Assembly (NCBI RefSeq): GCF_038024105.1
Contig: NZ_CP150661.1
Span: 1,507,001-1,571,000, forward strand
Direction: 5' to 3'
Origin: Polaribacter butkevichii
GTDB lineage: Bacteria > Bacteroidota > Bacteroidia > Flavobacteriales > Flavobacteriaceae
Length of the DNA: 64,000 bases
Shown: positions 27,141-35,839 of the stretch, one piece after another
Layout of the letters: the number at the start of each line of letters is the position of its first letter
Numbering within the stretch: the first letter of the stretch is position 1
The notes under the pieces: generated by a model
Seen by the model: the letters and a program-made list of their open reading frames with translations, nothing else
Told to the model about the DNA's origin: nothing
The model's database searches: none
Made by a program: the position numbers and the translations under genes

Positions 27141-27327
27141 GATTTATATACTTAAATTTAGTCTTTTATTATAAAATGCTAACTTAAGCCGTGTATAAAA
27201 AATTGCTTATTTTTAGCTTAACCAAAGTTAGTTGCATTTTTGTAAACTTCTATTTTCCTGCGGAAAATAGCCGTTCACTTTAAACGCAACTTTCCATAAC
27301 ACAACAACGTTGTAGTGCATTTGAAAA

Positions 27328-27894
27328 ATGAACATCCTGAAAATCAACATACAAAAATCCTTGAATTCTGAAAGACTTTACTTTGACAAATCTTTCGTTG
27401 AAAGTTTATGGGAAAACGGACTAATCATTGCCAACCTTATGTTTTTTCTCTATGTAACAGGAAGAGATTTTTATCAAAATATAGAAAAATCAAAACCATT
27501 TGGATGGACATTATTTTTTTTCATACTAGTAATAGTCATTATTTCATTGGGAATAATCTCATTTCTGAATAGCAAAAAACTTGAAAAAATTGAAGGAATA
27601 ACTCAATCTGAAAACACAAAAATTTTAAAGAAAATTGTAAATAGAAACGGGTGGAAACTATTTGAGGAAAATAAAAATTTAAATATTATTAACATTTCTT
27701 TTTTAGACACACAAACAGATTATGGGAAACAAATTATTGTCCTTTATAAAAATAATCACGTTTTAATAAATTGCACTTCATTTGCTTTTGGAAAAACACC
27801 AAATCCTTACAATTGGTTTTCGAATAAAAAAATGGTTGAAAAATTTAAAACTGAATTTATAGAAAATAAAAACGCACTACAACAACATATATAA
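27328..27894 (+). CDS. Hypothetical membrane protein
   Basis: 188 residues. A short N-terminal cytoplasmic part, then two hydrophobic helices (about 35-48 and 61-82), then a soluble C-terminal domain ending QQHI. The stop TAA lies inside the attC site. No known family. Arms GTTGTAGTGC and GCACTACAAC match over ten bases. Confidence 0.68.
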   Translation: MNILKINIQKSLNSERLYFDKSFVESLWENGLIIANLMFFLYVTGRDFYQNIEKSKPFGWTLFFFILVIVIISLGIISFLNSKKLEKIEGITQSENTKILKKIVNRNGWKLFEENKNLNIINISFLDTQTDYGKQIIVLYKNNHVLINCTSFAFGKTPNPYNWFSNKKMVEKFKTEFIENKNALQQHI

Positions 27895-28006
27895 TTTATT
27901 GCTGGCAAAAAGCTTACTTACGAAAATCCTTGCGGATTTTCTTTGTCAATAATTATTTACTAAATTAAGTGCTTAAAACACGCAACAAACCATATATAAA
28001 CACGTT
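27881..28006 (+). repeat. attC-like site 29
   Basis: Arm GCACTACAAC matches start GTTGTAGTGC. Inner stem CATATATAA with CATATATAA on the opposite side; distal stem AAAATCC with GGATTTT; minus-strand loop GCAA (GNRA). Overlaps the end of the preceding gene. Confidence 0.88.
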
Positions 28007-28513
28007 GTAAAAAACTACTGAATCGCGCCATAAACAACTAATTTATTTTAAATTAACTTTTGGCTTTTAAGTTTGAAAACCTAAATGTTGGAAAATAAAT
28101 TTTCAGAAATATGGAACACTTTCTCGCGAGTGAAAATTTGTCTAAATTGGAAAGTGTGAGAAATTTAATAAAAAGGTTTTACTCAAATGCTTGAGAACCA
28201 AAATTGCGGAATTCTTACTCAACCTCTAAATTTATAAAGTTTGAGAAATTCAGCAAAATACTAAAAACTAGTCTTGTAAAATTGGAAAGTTTTAGTATTA
28301 AAAAAAAAATACTCAAACTATGAAAACCAAAATTGCGGAAAAAAAATAAAAATGTTGGAATTCTTACTCAAACGATAAATTTGAAAATTTAGTAAAATAC
28401 CAAAAATCAGAATTGCTGAATTAATTCTTAAAAATAAATCTAAAAAAATAAAAGCTGAATTAGTAGAAGCTGAAAAAAACCAAAAATATGGAAAAATTAA
28501 ACACGCATTTTAC
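28007..28513 (+). other. Non-coding cassette, family A, copy 3
   Basis: Third copy of family A, slightly more diverged, with CACTTTCTCGCGAGTG and the ACTCAAAC units conserved. No supported ORF. Confidence 0.7.
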
Positions 28514-28639
28514 AACAACTTGTATAAAAAATTGCTACTTTTAGCTAAAACAAAAGCTGTTGCATTTTTGTAAACTTCTGAATTTCCGTTGGAAATTCCT
28601 CGTTCACAAAAATCGCAACTTTCCATACAAAAATACGTT
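28514..28639 (+). repeat. attC-like site 30
   Basis: Arm TTTTACAAC matches start GTTGTAAAA. Distal stem GAATTTCC with GGAAATTC; minus-strand loop AAC. Confidence 0.85.
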
Positions 28640-29159
28640 GCCAAAAACTGGTGAATCAAGCCGAATACAAGTCGTTTAGTAAAATATAATTTTGGCTTTT
28701 TTTTAGTTTGTAAATCTGAAAAAAGTTAAACACTCTCTCGCGAATTAAAATTTTGAAAAATCGGAGAGTTTTCTAAATTTTACAAAAAAGGAATTTACTC
28801 AAACTCTGAAACCAAGATTCCAGAGAAATCACTCAAATGTGAATTTCTAAACTTTGCGGAATTAAGCAAAATGCGGAACAAAAACTGTGCGGAATTTTCT
28901 CTAAAACAAAGTTTAGTAAGGCTGAGAATTTTCTGAAAATTAAATTAAGTGAAAATTATTGTCGGAATTAATCACGTGAGAAAACCACTCAAACGCTGAA
29001 AACCAAAGTTGCGGAATTTTTACTCAGAATTTAATTTATCAAGTTTGCGGAATTAGAAATGCATGAAAAATGGAATTTAATGAAATTACTAGTTGTAAAT
29101 TAAAAATAACGTGAATATTAAACGAAATATGGAAATGGAAATAAAATAACGCATTTGGC
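28640..29159 (+). other. Non-coding cassette, family E
   Basis: Starts GTTGCCAAAAACTGGTG, contains ACACTCTCTCGCGAATT near 28729-28745, then ACTCAAAC and GCGGAATT units in a spacing unlike families A-D. A fifth, single-copy relative of the other non-coding cassettes. No supported ORF. Confidence 0.65.
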
Positions 29160-29284
29160 AACACCTTGTATAAAAAATTGCTAAATTTGGCTTAATCAAG
29201 GTTTGTTGCATTTCTGTCAACTCCTATTTTCCTGCGGAAAATAGCCGTCGACTTAAAACGCAACTTTCCATACAAAACAACGTT
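29160..29284 (+). repeat. attC-like site 31
   Basis: Arm TTTGGCAAC matches start GTTGCCAAA. Distal stem TATTTTCC with GGAAAATA; minus-strand loop GCA. Confidence 0.88.
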
Positions 29285-29318
29285 GGCTGTAATTAAAAAC
29301 CGAAATCAAAATTAACAT

Positions 29319-29912
29319 ATGAAATTAAAAAGAAATTTATTTACAATTCTATTTTTGACAATTAGTGCAATTGGAATTGCGCAAGATTATAAAAATGAAC
29401 TGAAAAAGGAATTTAATGATTATTTGAGTACAATTGTAAATATGGAATTTGAAAAATCTATGGAATATATTGTTCCTGAATTTTTTGAAATTATTCCGAA
29501 ATCGCAAATGATTAAGGTTATGAAAATGACTTTTAACAATCCAGATATGGAATTTGAAATAAAAAATCCAAAAATCTTGAAAGTTAATGACAAAAAGGAA
29601 ATTGAAAAGAAATATTATTCACTTCTGACTTATTCAAATCAAATGAATATGAAAATAAAAGGAGAAGAAGGAGAAACAAAAGACGAAAAAACAACGAGAA
29701 TAAACTTGACTAAATTGTCATTGGAAAGCACTTTTGGTTCTGAAAATGTCGTTTATAACGAAAAAACTGATTTTTTTGAAATTCAGTCTCAAAAAGACGT
29801 TTATGCAATTTCTGAAAGTGGAGAAAAAAACTGGAAATTTTTAGTAATTGAAAAGAAACAGAAGATGATTTTGGAAAAATTACTACCAAAAGAATTGAGT
29901 GAAAAAATATAA
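29319..29912 (+). CDS. Hypothetical secreted protein
   Basis: 197 residues; signal peptide ends near GIAQ. The mature part begins DYKNELKKEFNDYLSTIVNMEFEKSMEYIVPEFFE, a helical start like that of small DUF2059/DUF4878-type secreted proteins, but the match is too weak to name a family. The next attC is collapsed. Arms GTTGGCTGTA and TACAGCCAAC. Confidence 0.68.
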   Translation: MKLKRNLFTILFLTISAIGIAQDYKNELKKEFNDYLSTIVNMEFEKSMEYIVPEFFEIIPKSQMIKVMKMTFNNPDMEFEIKNPKILKVNDKKEIEKKYYSLLTYSNQMNMKIKGEEGETKDEKTTRINLTKLSLESTFGSENVVYNEKTDFFEIQSQKDVYAISESGEKNWKFLVIEKKQKMILEKLLPKELSEKI

Positions 29913-29925
29913 AAAAACTACAGCC

Positions 29926-29946
29926 AACACCATATATAAATACGTT
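29926..29946 (+). repeat. Collapsed attC-like site 32
   Basis: Only AACACCATATATAAATACGTT remains: R'' with arm TACAGCCAAC, part of the inner stem, then R'. About 105 bases including the distal hairpin are missing. It looks like a palindrome deletion. Confidence 0.8.
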
Positions 29947-30398
29947 GCCAAAAATTATCCAGAAACACTCAAACCGTTGGAAAAAAAACAATAAAACTCT
30001 TGAATTTTAAAATGTTAGACACTCTCTCGCGAGTCAAAAATTTAGTTTTATATAAAAATTAAAAAGGTTGAAAATATAGAGATTCTTAAAACAAAGTTTG
30101 TGGAATTTTTACTCAAACTTAAAATTTAAAAAAGGCGGAGAAATCTCGTTTTTTAAGAATAAAAGAAACCACTCAAATGTTGAATTTCCAATTATTTCGG
30201 AGTGAAAATCTTTGAGGAATTATCACTCAAACACTTAATTTTAAAATACGGAAAGATCTCGAAAATCAAAACATGAAAAAATACTCAAATGTTGAATTCC
30301 AAATATTGCGGAATTGAAAATGTTGGCGGAATTATCACTCGAACGCTAAATCTCGAAAATAATAACCAAACTAGGAAAAACAAAAAATAACTTTAGGC
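29947..30398 (+). other. Non-coding cassette, family D, copy 5
   Basis: Starts GTTGCCAAAAATTATCC, with GACACTCTCTCGCGAGTC and the CACTCAAA units as in 4688-6292. No supported ORF. Confidence 0.7.
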
Positions 30399-30525
30399 AA
30401 CACCGTGTAAAAAAAATTGCTTAATTTTAGCTTAATAAAAATTAGTGGCTTTTCTATAAACTTCTATTTTCCTTCGGAAAATAGCCGTTCATTTTAATCG
30501 CAACTTTTCATAACACAACAACGTT
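30399..30525 (+). repeat. attC-like site 33
   Basis: Arm AGGCAAC; distal stem TATTTTCC with GGAAAATA; minus-strand loop GAA. Confidence 0.85.
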
Positions 30526-30557
30526 GTAAGCAAGCTAAAAGCCAGCTGTATAATCAG

Positions 30558-30628
30558 CACATTTGTTTTTTTGACAACACATAAGCCAACGCTGAAAAAA
30601 ACAAAAGAGCTGTTTTTTGCCAACGCTC
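30558..30628 (+). repeat. Second-class hairpin repeat, left of the seven-gene operon
   Basis: CACATTTG, long stem TTTGTTTTTTT with AAAAAAACAAA, loop containing GCCAACGCT, then CAAAAGAG and TTGCCAACGCTC. Outer arms CAGC and GCTG continue the stem around two A-A mismatches. The same fold with different stem bases lies at 37531-37598. Not related to attC. Confidence 0.65.
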
Positions 30629-30764
30629 GAAACAGGATTGAGGAAAACCGTAATTAAATAAATTGAAAATATTCTAAATTAGCAAAATTGAGTTGTTGTA
30701 GAATTGAAAAAAAAAGACTTGAAAATAAAAAAGGATAATATTAACTAAATAATAATTAACCAAT

Positions 30765-31607
30765 ATGAGTAATTCAAAACAATGGAGTTCTGCAACTCCA
30801 GGCTACATTATCTTTCTTGTAGACCAATCAGGTTCAATGAATGAAATTTATGCAGAAGGAAAAACTAGGTCGGAATTTACCGCTCTTGTGATTAATCGCA
30901 CCATAAACGAACTCATCAACACAAATATGGACGGGGAAAAGGTAAAAGATCGTGTCTTTATTTCTATGATTGGATATGGTGGAAGTAGTTCACTTGCTGT
31001 TGATGACATTAGGTCTGATTATTTAAGTTCATTTGCTGACAATCCATTAAGAATGGAACAATTAAAAAAGAAAGTTTCTGATGGAGCTGGTGGATTAATA
31101 GAAATAGATGAACAAATGCCAATTTTTATCGAACCAACTGCAAATGGATTGACACCAATGGCAGATGCATTTTCTTTTACAAAAGAGTTAATTGAAGGAT
31201 GGCTTCAAAAGAAACCTGATAATCCTGCACCAATTATCATTAATATTTCTGATGGATTGCCATATACAGGAGACTCAATTGATACTGCAAAGAATAATGC
31301 TATTTCTGTATCAAAAGAAATAATGAATATCAATTCAGCAGACGGTAACCCTTTAATCTTTAACTGTCATTTAGGAGTAGGACAATCTCACAGTTTTAAT
31401 GAAAGTGAAAATGAACTTTCAGACGACCAAGCAAAATTTTTATTCAAAATTTCAAGTAAAGTTCCCGAATCTTACAAACAAGCAGCGGTCAAACAGGATT
31501 TTCAAGCTAAACCTGAATCAAGAGGGTTTGTTTCTAATGCAGATGCTCAAGCATTTATACAATTTATTAACTTTGGTTCTTCTGGTGGTTCAGACAAAAT
31601 CGCTTAA
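30765..31607 (+). CDS. vWA-domain protein (TerY-like), gene 1 of a seven-gene operon
   Basis: 280 residues, cytoplasmic. A von Willebrand A domain fills most of the protein; MIDAS residues are D20-Q-S22-G-S24, the threonine of NGLTPMADAF, and the aspartate of NISDGLP. TerY-type vWA proteins partner with a PP2C phosphatase and a Ser/Thr kinase in the TerY-P triad of tellurium-resistance-like systems, exactly the order here. 16 bases separate it from the phosphatase gene. It probably binds metal and recruits partners; the ligand is unknown. Confidence 0.85.
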   Translation: MSNSKQWSSATPGYIIFLVDQSGSMNEIYAEGKTRSEFTALVINRTINELINTNMDGEKVKDRVFISMIGYGGSSSLAVDDIRSDYLSSFADNPLRMEQLKKKVSDGAGGLIEIDEQMPIFIEPTANGLTPMADAFSFTKELIEGWLQKKPDNPAPIIINISDGLPYTGDSIDTAKNNAISVSKEIMNINSADGNPLIFNCHLGVGQSHSFNESENELSDDQAKFLFKISSKVPESYKQAAVKQDFQAKPESRGFVSNADAQAFIQFINFGSSGGSDKIA

Positions 31608-31623
31608 TCTTTAAATTGACTAG

Positions 31624-32841
31624 ATGCAAATATCAATTAAAGGATATATCACGGCAAAAGAATCAGAATTATTTTATGACTGTGCCGACAGATATGCTTA
31701 TAACAAATCGCAAAACAAATTCGCTATTTCTGATGGTGTATCTAAATCTTTCTTTCCCAAAATTTGGGCTGACGTATTAGTGAATAAATGGGTTGATTCT
31801 AAAGAATTTGATGAAGCTAAATTTATTTTAGACTGTCAAAAGGACTGGCTAAATCAAGTAACTGAAATCGTCAATAAGCCTGATTCAAAGTGGTTCACAA
31901 AAAATGCTTTCAATAGAAAAGAATCTGGATTGGCAACTTTTGTTGGGTTAAGATTCTACAAGAAAAAGAAAGAATGGTTTTGGAAAGCAGATGCGTTAGG
32001 CGATAGTTTTTTGTTTTTTGTCCCAAAAAAAATCAAAGATTTTTCAAAGGAATGTATTGTTTTATCTTCAAAACAAGAGCCCATTGTTTTTGACAATTTC
32101 CCAGATTATTTGAGCAGTTTAGGAAACAATCACAAAGGAGAGAAACAGTTGAAAGAAAATCTTTTGACTTCTGGCACATTCTATTTAATGACAGATGCTC
32201 TTGCAGAATGGTTCTTGAATGAAAAGGAAGATGCTATTAGTAAAATTAATGTTTGGCAAAATCAAAAAGATTTTGAACGTTTTGTGGTTGAAGAAAGGTA
32301 CAATAAAAAACTAGGAAATGACGATTCAGCAATCCTAATGATTACGATTATAGAAGATGAAAAAGACGTATTAGACTATGTTTTAGAGGATGTTTCTGAT
32401 ATTAATGAACTTATAAAAGATGAACAAAAGGAAATTGAGGTTTCTAAAAAAGGTAAAGAAGAAGAATTAATTCTTCAAAAAGAAAACTCAAATTCTGAAA
32501 TATCATCAGAAGAAATCAAACAAGAGGAACCTTTAGAAAAAGAACTACCTGAAGAAATAAAAACTGAAAATGAAAAGCAAAAGAAAGGATTCCTCAAACG
32601 AATATTCGGGAAAGAAGAAAATGTGGATTCTACTGAAGAAGTAGAAAAATCAGAAAAACACCAGAAAGAAGAAGAAGAAGAACCTTCTTCAAAAGACCGA
32701 GAAAATAAAATCGAGATTGAGAAACCTGATGATTCAGAAAAGAACGAAAGCCAAGAAAGTGAAACAATAAGTGAAAAAGAATCTGAGGTAAAAGACACAA
32801 TACCAAAGAACTCTCCTAAAAATGCTATAGATAAATTCTAA
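31624..32841 (+). CDS. PP2C-like phosphatase with acidic tail, gene 2
   Basis: 405 residues. Residues 1-245 resemble a PP2C domain: ISDGVS (metal-binding DG) near residue 37, ALGDSFLF near 125, MTDALAEW near 190 and NDDSAILM near 235. Residues about 255-400 are a Glu/Lys/Ser-rich, probably disordered tail. The protein ends NAIDKF, a motif shared with the next two proteins. Expected to dephosphorylate what the neighbouring kinases phosphorylate. Two bases before the kinase gene. Confidence 0.8.
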   Translation: MQISIKGYITAKESELFYDCADRYAYNKSQNKFAISDGVSKSFFPKIWADVLVNKWVDSKEFDEAKFILDCQKDWLNQVTEIVNKPDSKWFTKNAFNRKESGLATFVGLRFYKKKKEWFWKADALGDSFLFFVPKKIKDFSKECIVLSSKQEPIVFDNFPDYLSSLGNNHKGEKQLKENLLTSGTFYLMTDALAEWFLNEKEDAISKINVWQNQKDFERFVVEERYNKKLGNDDSAILMITIIEDEKDVLDYVLEDVSDINELIKDEQKEIEVSKKGKEEELILQKENSNSEISSEEIKQEEPLEKELPEEIKTENEKQKKGFLKRIFGKEENVDSTEEVEKSEKHQKEEEEEPSSKDRENKIEIEKPDDSEKNESQESETISEKESEVKDTIPKNSPKNAIDKF

Positions 32842-32843
32842 TT

Positions 32844-33851
32844 ATGTCAAATTATCCATCCAGAACAGACATTGTAACCGCAATGCGAAATCCGCACGTT
32901 AGTTTTAAATCAAACGAAATAATTGGTGGTTCCGTTATTCAGAAAGGTTCAAGAATAATTCAATATTCCGGAGGCTATACAACTGTATTTCCATTTCATA
33001 AGCAAACAGGAAATAAAGTAGCTGTTCGACTTTGGATTGCAGACATTGGAGATGCAAAAAAACGTTCACTTGAAATTTCTAATTATTTAGAAAATTTGAA
33101 TAACGCATATTTCGCAGGATTCAAATATATTGATGATGCAATATTAGTAAATGGTACGTTACATCCAATTGTTCTTATGGATTGGGTGGATGGTCAAACT
33201 CTAAAAGAATATATTAACTCCAATATTACAGACACATCTAAAATTCTTGGTTTAGCCGAGAAATTCAAAGAAATGACAGCGTATTTCCATAAAGAAAATA
33301 TAGCTCACGGAGATTTACAGCACGGAAATATTTTAGTAAAAAGTGATGGTTCACTTGTCGCTATTGATTATGATTCAATGTTTATTGAACCATTAAACGG
33401 AATGTCCGACACCATAAAAGGTTTACCAGGTTACCAACATCCTACGAGGCATAGTAATCAATTTGTAAATTCAAGATTGGACTACTTCTCTGAACTTGTA
33501 ATATATCTTTCTCTTTTAATTTATGCTGATACACCTAAATTATGGGATGACTACTATGAAACAGAAGATTTGCTTTTTTCAAAAGATGACTTTGCAAACC
33601 CAAGCAATTCAAAGCTAATTAGCAGTCATTTAAAATCGGCCAATCCAACAATTTCTGAACTTACTGAAAAGATGGTGGAGGAATTAAAAGCTACTGATAT
33701 TTCTCAATTACGCCCTTTAGAAGACTTGTTGATAAATAGACGAGAAGTAGCCAAGGATAATATTTTTGATAAGTGGGAGAAGCAACCAAATCCAGCTGTA
33801 AAAAAAAAAGTCTCGTTGCCTGATAAAAATGACATCACAAACAAATTTTAA
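32844..33851 (+). CDS. Protein-kinase-like protein, gene 3
   Basis: 335 residues. Kinase-fold motifs: VAVR at 59-62 where the usual VAIK lysine is arginine; H155-G-D157-LQHG-N162 as catalytic loop; D175-Y-D as the metal-binding DFG equivalent. It is related to gene 5 (HGDLQxGNI, DYDS, GYQHP). The tail holds FDKWEKQPNPA and ends ITNKF, like the HKD protein. Its stop shares a base with the next start. Probably a Ser/Thr kinase, though the Arg needs biochemical proof of activity. Confidence 0.8.
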   Translation: MSNYPSRTDIVTAMRNPHVSFKSNEIIGGSVIQKGSRIIQYSGGYTTVFPFHKQTGNKVAVRLWIADIGDAKKRSLEISNYLENLNNAYFAGFKYIDDAILVNGTLHPIVLMDWVDGQTLKEYINSNITDTSKILGLAEKFKEMTAYFHKENIAHGDLQHGNILVKSDGSLVAIDYDSMFIEPLNGMSDTIKGLPGYQHPTRHSNQFVNSRLDYFSELVIYLSLLIYADTPKLWDDYYETEDLLFSKDDFANPSNSKLISSHLKSANPTISELTEKMVEELKATDISQLRPLEDLLINRREVAKDNIFDKWEKQPNPAVKKKVSLPDKNDITNKF

Positions 33852-34414
33852 TGGTAAAAGCTTACTTCGAAAATATTCATCTCCAAATCATTCATCATAT
33901 CGAGAATGCACAATCTGATATTAAGATTTGTGTTGCTTGGTTTACTGATTTTGAAATCTATTCAAAATTGGTTGACAAACTAAAAGAAGGATTGAATATA
34001 GAAGTAATTGTTGCAAATCATAAGTTCAATAAAAAATCAAGAGTTGATTTTAAAGACTTCTTAAAATTCAAAGGTAAGGTAGGTTACATAGGTAATCTTA
34101 ACGATAGTTCTAGGGATAGTTTTATGCACAACAAATTCTGCATCATAGACAATAACATTGTAATTACTGGTTCATATAATTGGTCATTTAAAGCAAGAAT
34201 GAATGATGAAAACATCCTAATCATACAAGATGATAGTTCATTGACAAAACAATTTGAAAACAAGTTTTTTGACCTTAAGCCGCAATTTGGATTTGCGATT
34301 AAAAACAATAAAGTGGCATTGCTACCCATAGAAAATATAATGGCGAAATGGGATAAGAAGCCAGCTGGTAAAAAAACGTCAAACAATACTTCAAATATTT
34401 TAGACAAATTTTAA
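33851..34414 (+). CDS. Single-HKD phospholipase D-like nuclease, gene 4
   Basis: 187 residues. One HKD motif: H93-N-K95-FCII-D100, followed by GSYNWS, as in PLD nucleases that dimerise to form one active site. Likely an endonuclease (or phosphodiesterase) and a candidate effector of the system. The C-terminal tail MAKWDKKPAGKK...ILDKF resembles that of gene 3. Start codon overlaps the stop of gene 3, so translation is coupled. Confidence 0.85.
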   Translation: MVKAYFENIHLQIIHHIENAQSDIKICVAWFTDFEIYSKLVDKLKEGLNIEVIVANHKFNKKSRVDFKDFLKFKGKVGYIGNLNDSSRDSFMHNKFCIIDNNIVITGSYNWSFKARMNDENILIIQDDSSLTKQFENKFFDLKPQFGFAIKNNKVALLPIENIMAKWDKKPAGKKTSNNTSNILDKF

Positions 34415-34417
34415 TTT

Positions 34418-35839
34418 ATGGCAAATAAGCAGGACATATTAACATCTATAAAAAATCTAGACCTCTTCTTAAAAGTTCTTGCTTTAAAAGGTGCAAAAGC
34501 TAGAATCAATAAAAATGGAAATCCATTTGTTTATGTAGGTGGTTTCAATATGGTATTTCAATTGACCCATAAAAGTAAAAAATGGGCATTTCGGGTTTGG
34601 CACGTTCCAATGGGCGAAAATAAAGAACGCTATTTAAACATATCAAAATACTTAACCTCTAAAAAGTTACCCTATTTCGCAGAGTTTATATATGACGAAA
34701 AAGGACTCCTTGTAAATGGTGAATTGGTTGATACGATAAGAATGGAATGGTTGGATGGTATGCTTTTCAAAGAATACATTGAAAAGCATCTAACGAACTC
34801 ATCAATATTAGTTTCATTAGCCGATAATTTCTTAAAAATGTGCCAAGATTTAAGGGATAACCAAATTTCTCACGGAGACTTGCAAGAAGGTAATATTTTA
34901 GTAACCGAAAATGGAAATATAAAGTTAGTAGATTACGATTCTATTTGTATTCCAGAAATTGAAGGTCAAAAAGAATTTGTAACGGGGCTTAAAGGTTATC
35001 AACATCCATCACGTTTTAAAGGTGGAAAAACCTCTTTAAAAGCTGATTACTTTTCAGAATTGATTATTTATTTGTCAATTCTCGCCATAGCTGAAAAACA
35101 AGAACTTTGGGAAAAATATCAAGTTAAAGACACACAATATTTATTATTTTCCGAAACTGATTTCGAAGATTTAGAAAATTCAAAAATCTATAAAGACTTA
35201 TCTGGCCTTTCTTTAAAAATTGACAAGCTTCTTGCTATTTTAATTGAATATTTAAAAACTGTAAATTATACAGAATTAAAACCTTTCCTCCTTTATTTGG
35301 CTCCTCCTGTGATAACAAAATTCACAAGTGACAAAGAAGTATTAATGCAAGGGAGTGAAATGAGCCTTGCTTGGGAAGTTGAAAACGCATTAAAAGTCTC
35401 AATAAATAATGGTATAAATGAAGTTGAGCATATTGGAACTGAAATTTTAAAACCACAAGATAATTTTGAATACGTTTTAACTGCAATCGGTTTTAATGAA
35501 ACCGTTGTTAAAAAACTTGAAATAAAGGTGTTTCCAACACCGATTATAAAAAGTATTCAAGTCCCAATTCCATTGTTTGAGAAAACGACCAATTTAGAAG
35601 TAAATCTTCCAGAATTTCCACATATAGAATTAGGAATAAATAATTTATCCAATAACCTAAATGTGAACTTCAACAATAATATTAATAGTTCTTTTGAAGA
35701 AATAAAGTTCAACTCACTTGATAAAAATTTCAGCAGCCTAAATGCAAAAAAAGGAGGTTTGAAGAATGTTTTTCAAGCCATAAATAATAGTAAAATCATA
35801 TCCAGAATATTTAAGAATCAACCGAATGAAAAGAATTAA
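34418..35839 (+). CDS. Second protein-kinase-like protein, gene 5
   Basis: 473 residues. Kinase domain at 1-290, paralogous to gene 3: WAFR at 56-59 (again Arg for Lys), H152-G-D154-LQEG-N159, D172-Y-D. Residues about 300-375 look like an Ig-like beta domain (PPVITKFTSDKEVLMQGSEM... LAWEVENA), common after kinase domains in such systems. It lacks the shared terminal DKF tag. Its end overlaps gene 6 by 14 bases. Confidence 0.78.
   Translation: MANKQDILTSIKNLDLFLKVLALKGAKARINKNGNPFVYVGGFNMVFQLTHKSKKWAFRVWHVPMGENKERYLNISKYLTSKKLPYFAEFIYDEKGLLVNGELVDTIRMEWLDGMLFKEYIEKHLTNSSILVSLADNFLKMCQDLRDNQISHGDLQEGNILVTENGNIKLVDYDSICIPEIEGQKEFVTGLKGYQHPSRFKGGKTSLKADYFSELIIYLSILAIAEKQELWEKYQVKDTQYLLFSETDFEDLENSKIYKDLSGLSLKIDKLLAILIEYLKTVNYTELKPFLLYLAPPVITKFTSDKEVLMQGSEMSLAWEVENALKVSINNGINEVEHIGTEILKPQDNFEYVLTAIGFNETVVKKLEIKVFPTPIIKSIQVPIPLFEKTTNLEVNLPEFPHIELGINNLSNNLNVNFNNNINSSFEEIKFNSLDKNFSSLNAKKGGLKNVFQAINNSKIISRIFKNQPNEKN

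Larger units (their letters stand above)
25885..27188 (-). mobile_element. IS110-family insertion (element b)
   Basis: About 1304 bp, inserted between R'' and the inner stem of attC site 28. It has a transposase on the minus strand, about 220 bp non-coding upstream and about 110 bp downstream, and no clear inverted repeats. Boundaries are set by comparison with intact attC sites and may be off by a base or two. It differs from element a in sequence and in insertion point. Confidence 0.85.
25881..27311 (+). repeat. attC-like site 28, interrupted by a second IS110-family element
   Basis: Arm TACTGCCAAC matches cassette start GTTGGCAGTA at 23554. The left part ends CAACA at 25884; the right part resumes CCGTGTATAA at 27189 and runs to GTT at 27309-27311. 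Joined, they restore the usual AACACCGTGTATAA. Distal minus-strand loop GCA. Confidence 0.87.

Noticed and set aside
32475-32798. 107-residue minus-strand Ser/Phe-rich ORF
   Set aside because: It is the antisense of the Glu/Lys-rich tail of the PP2C protein, a common shadow.
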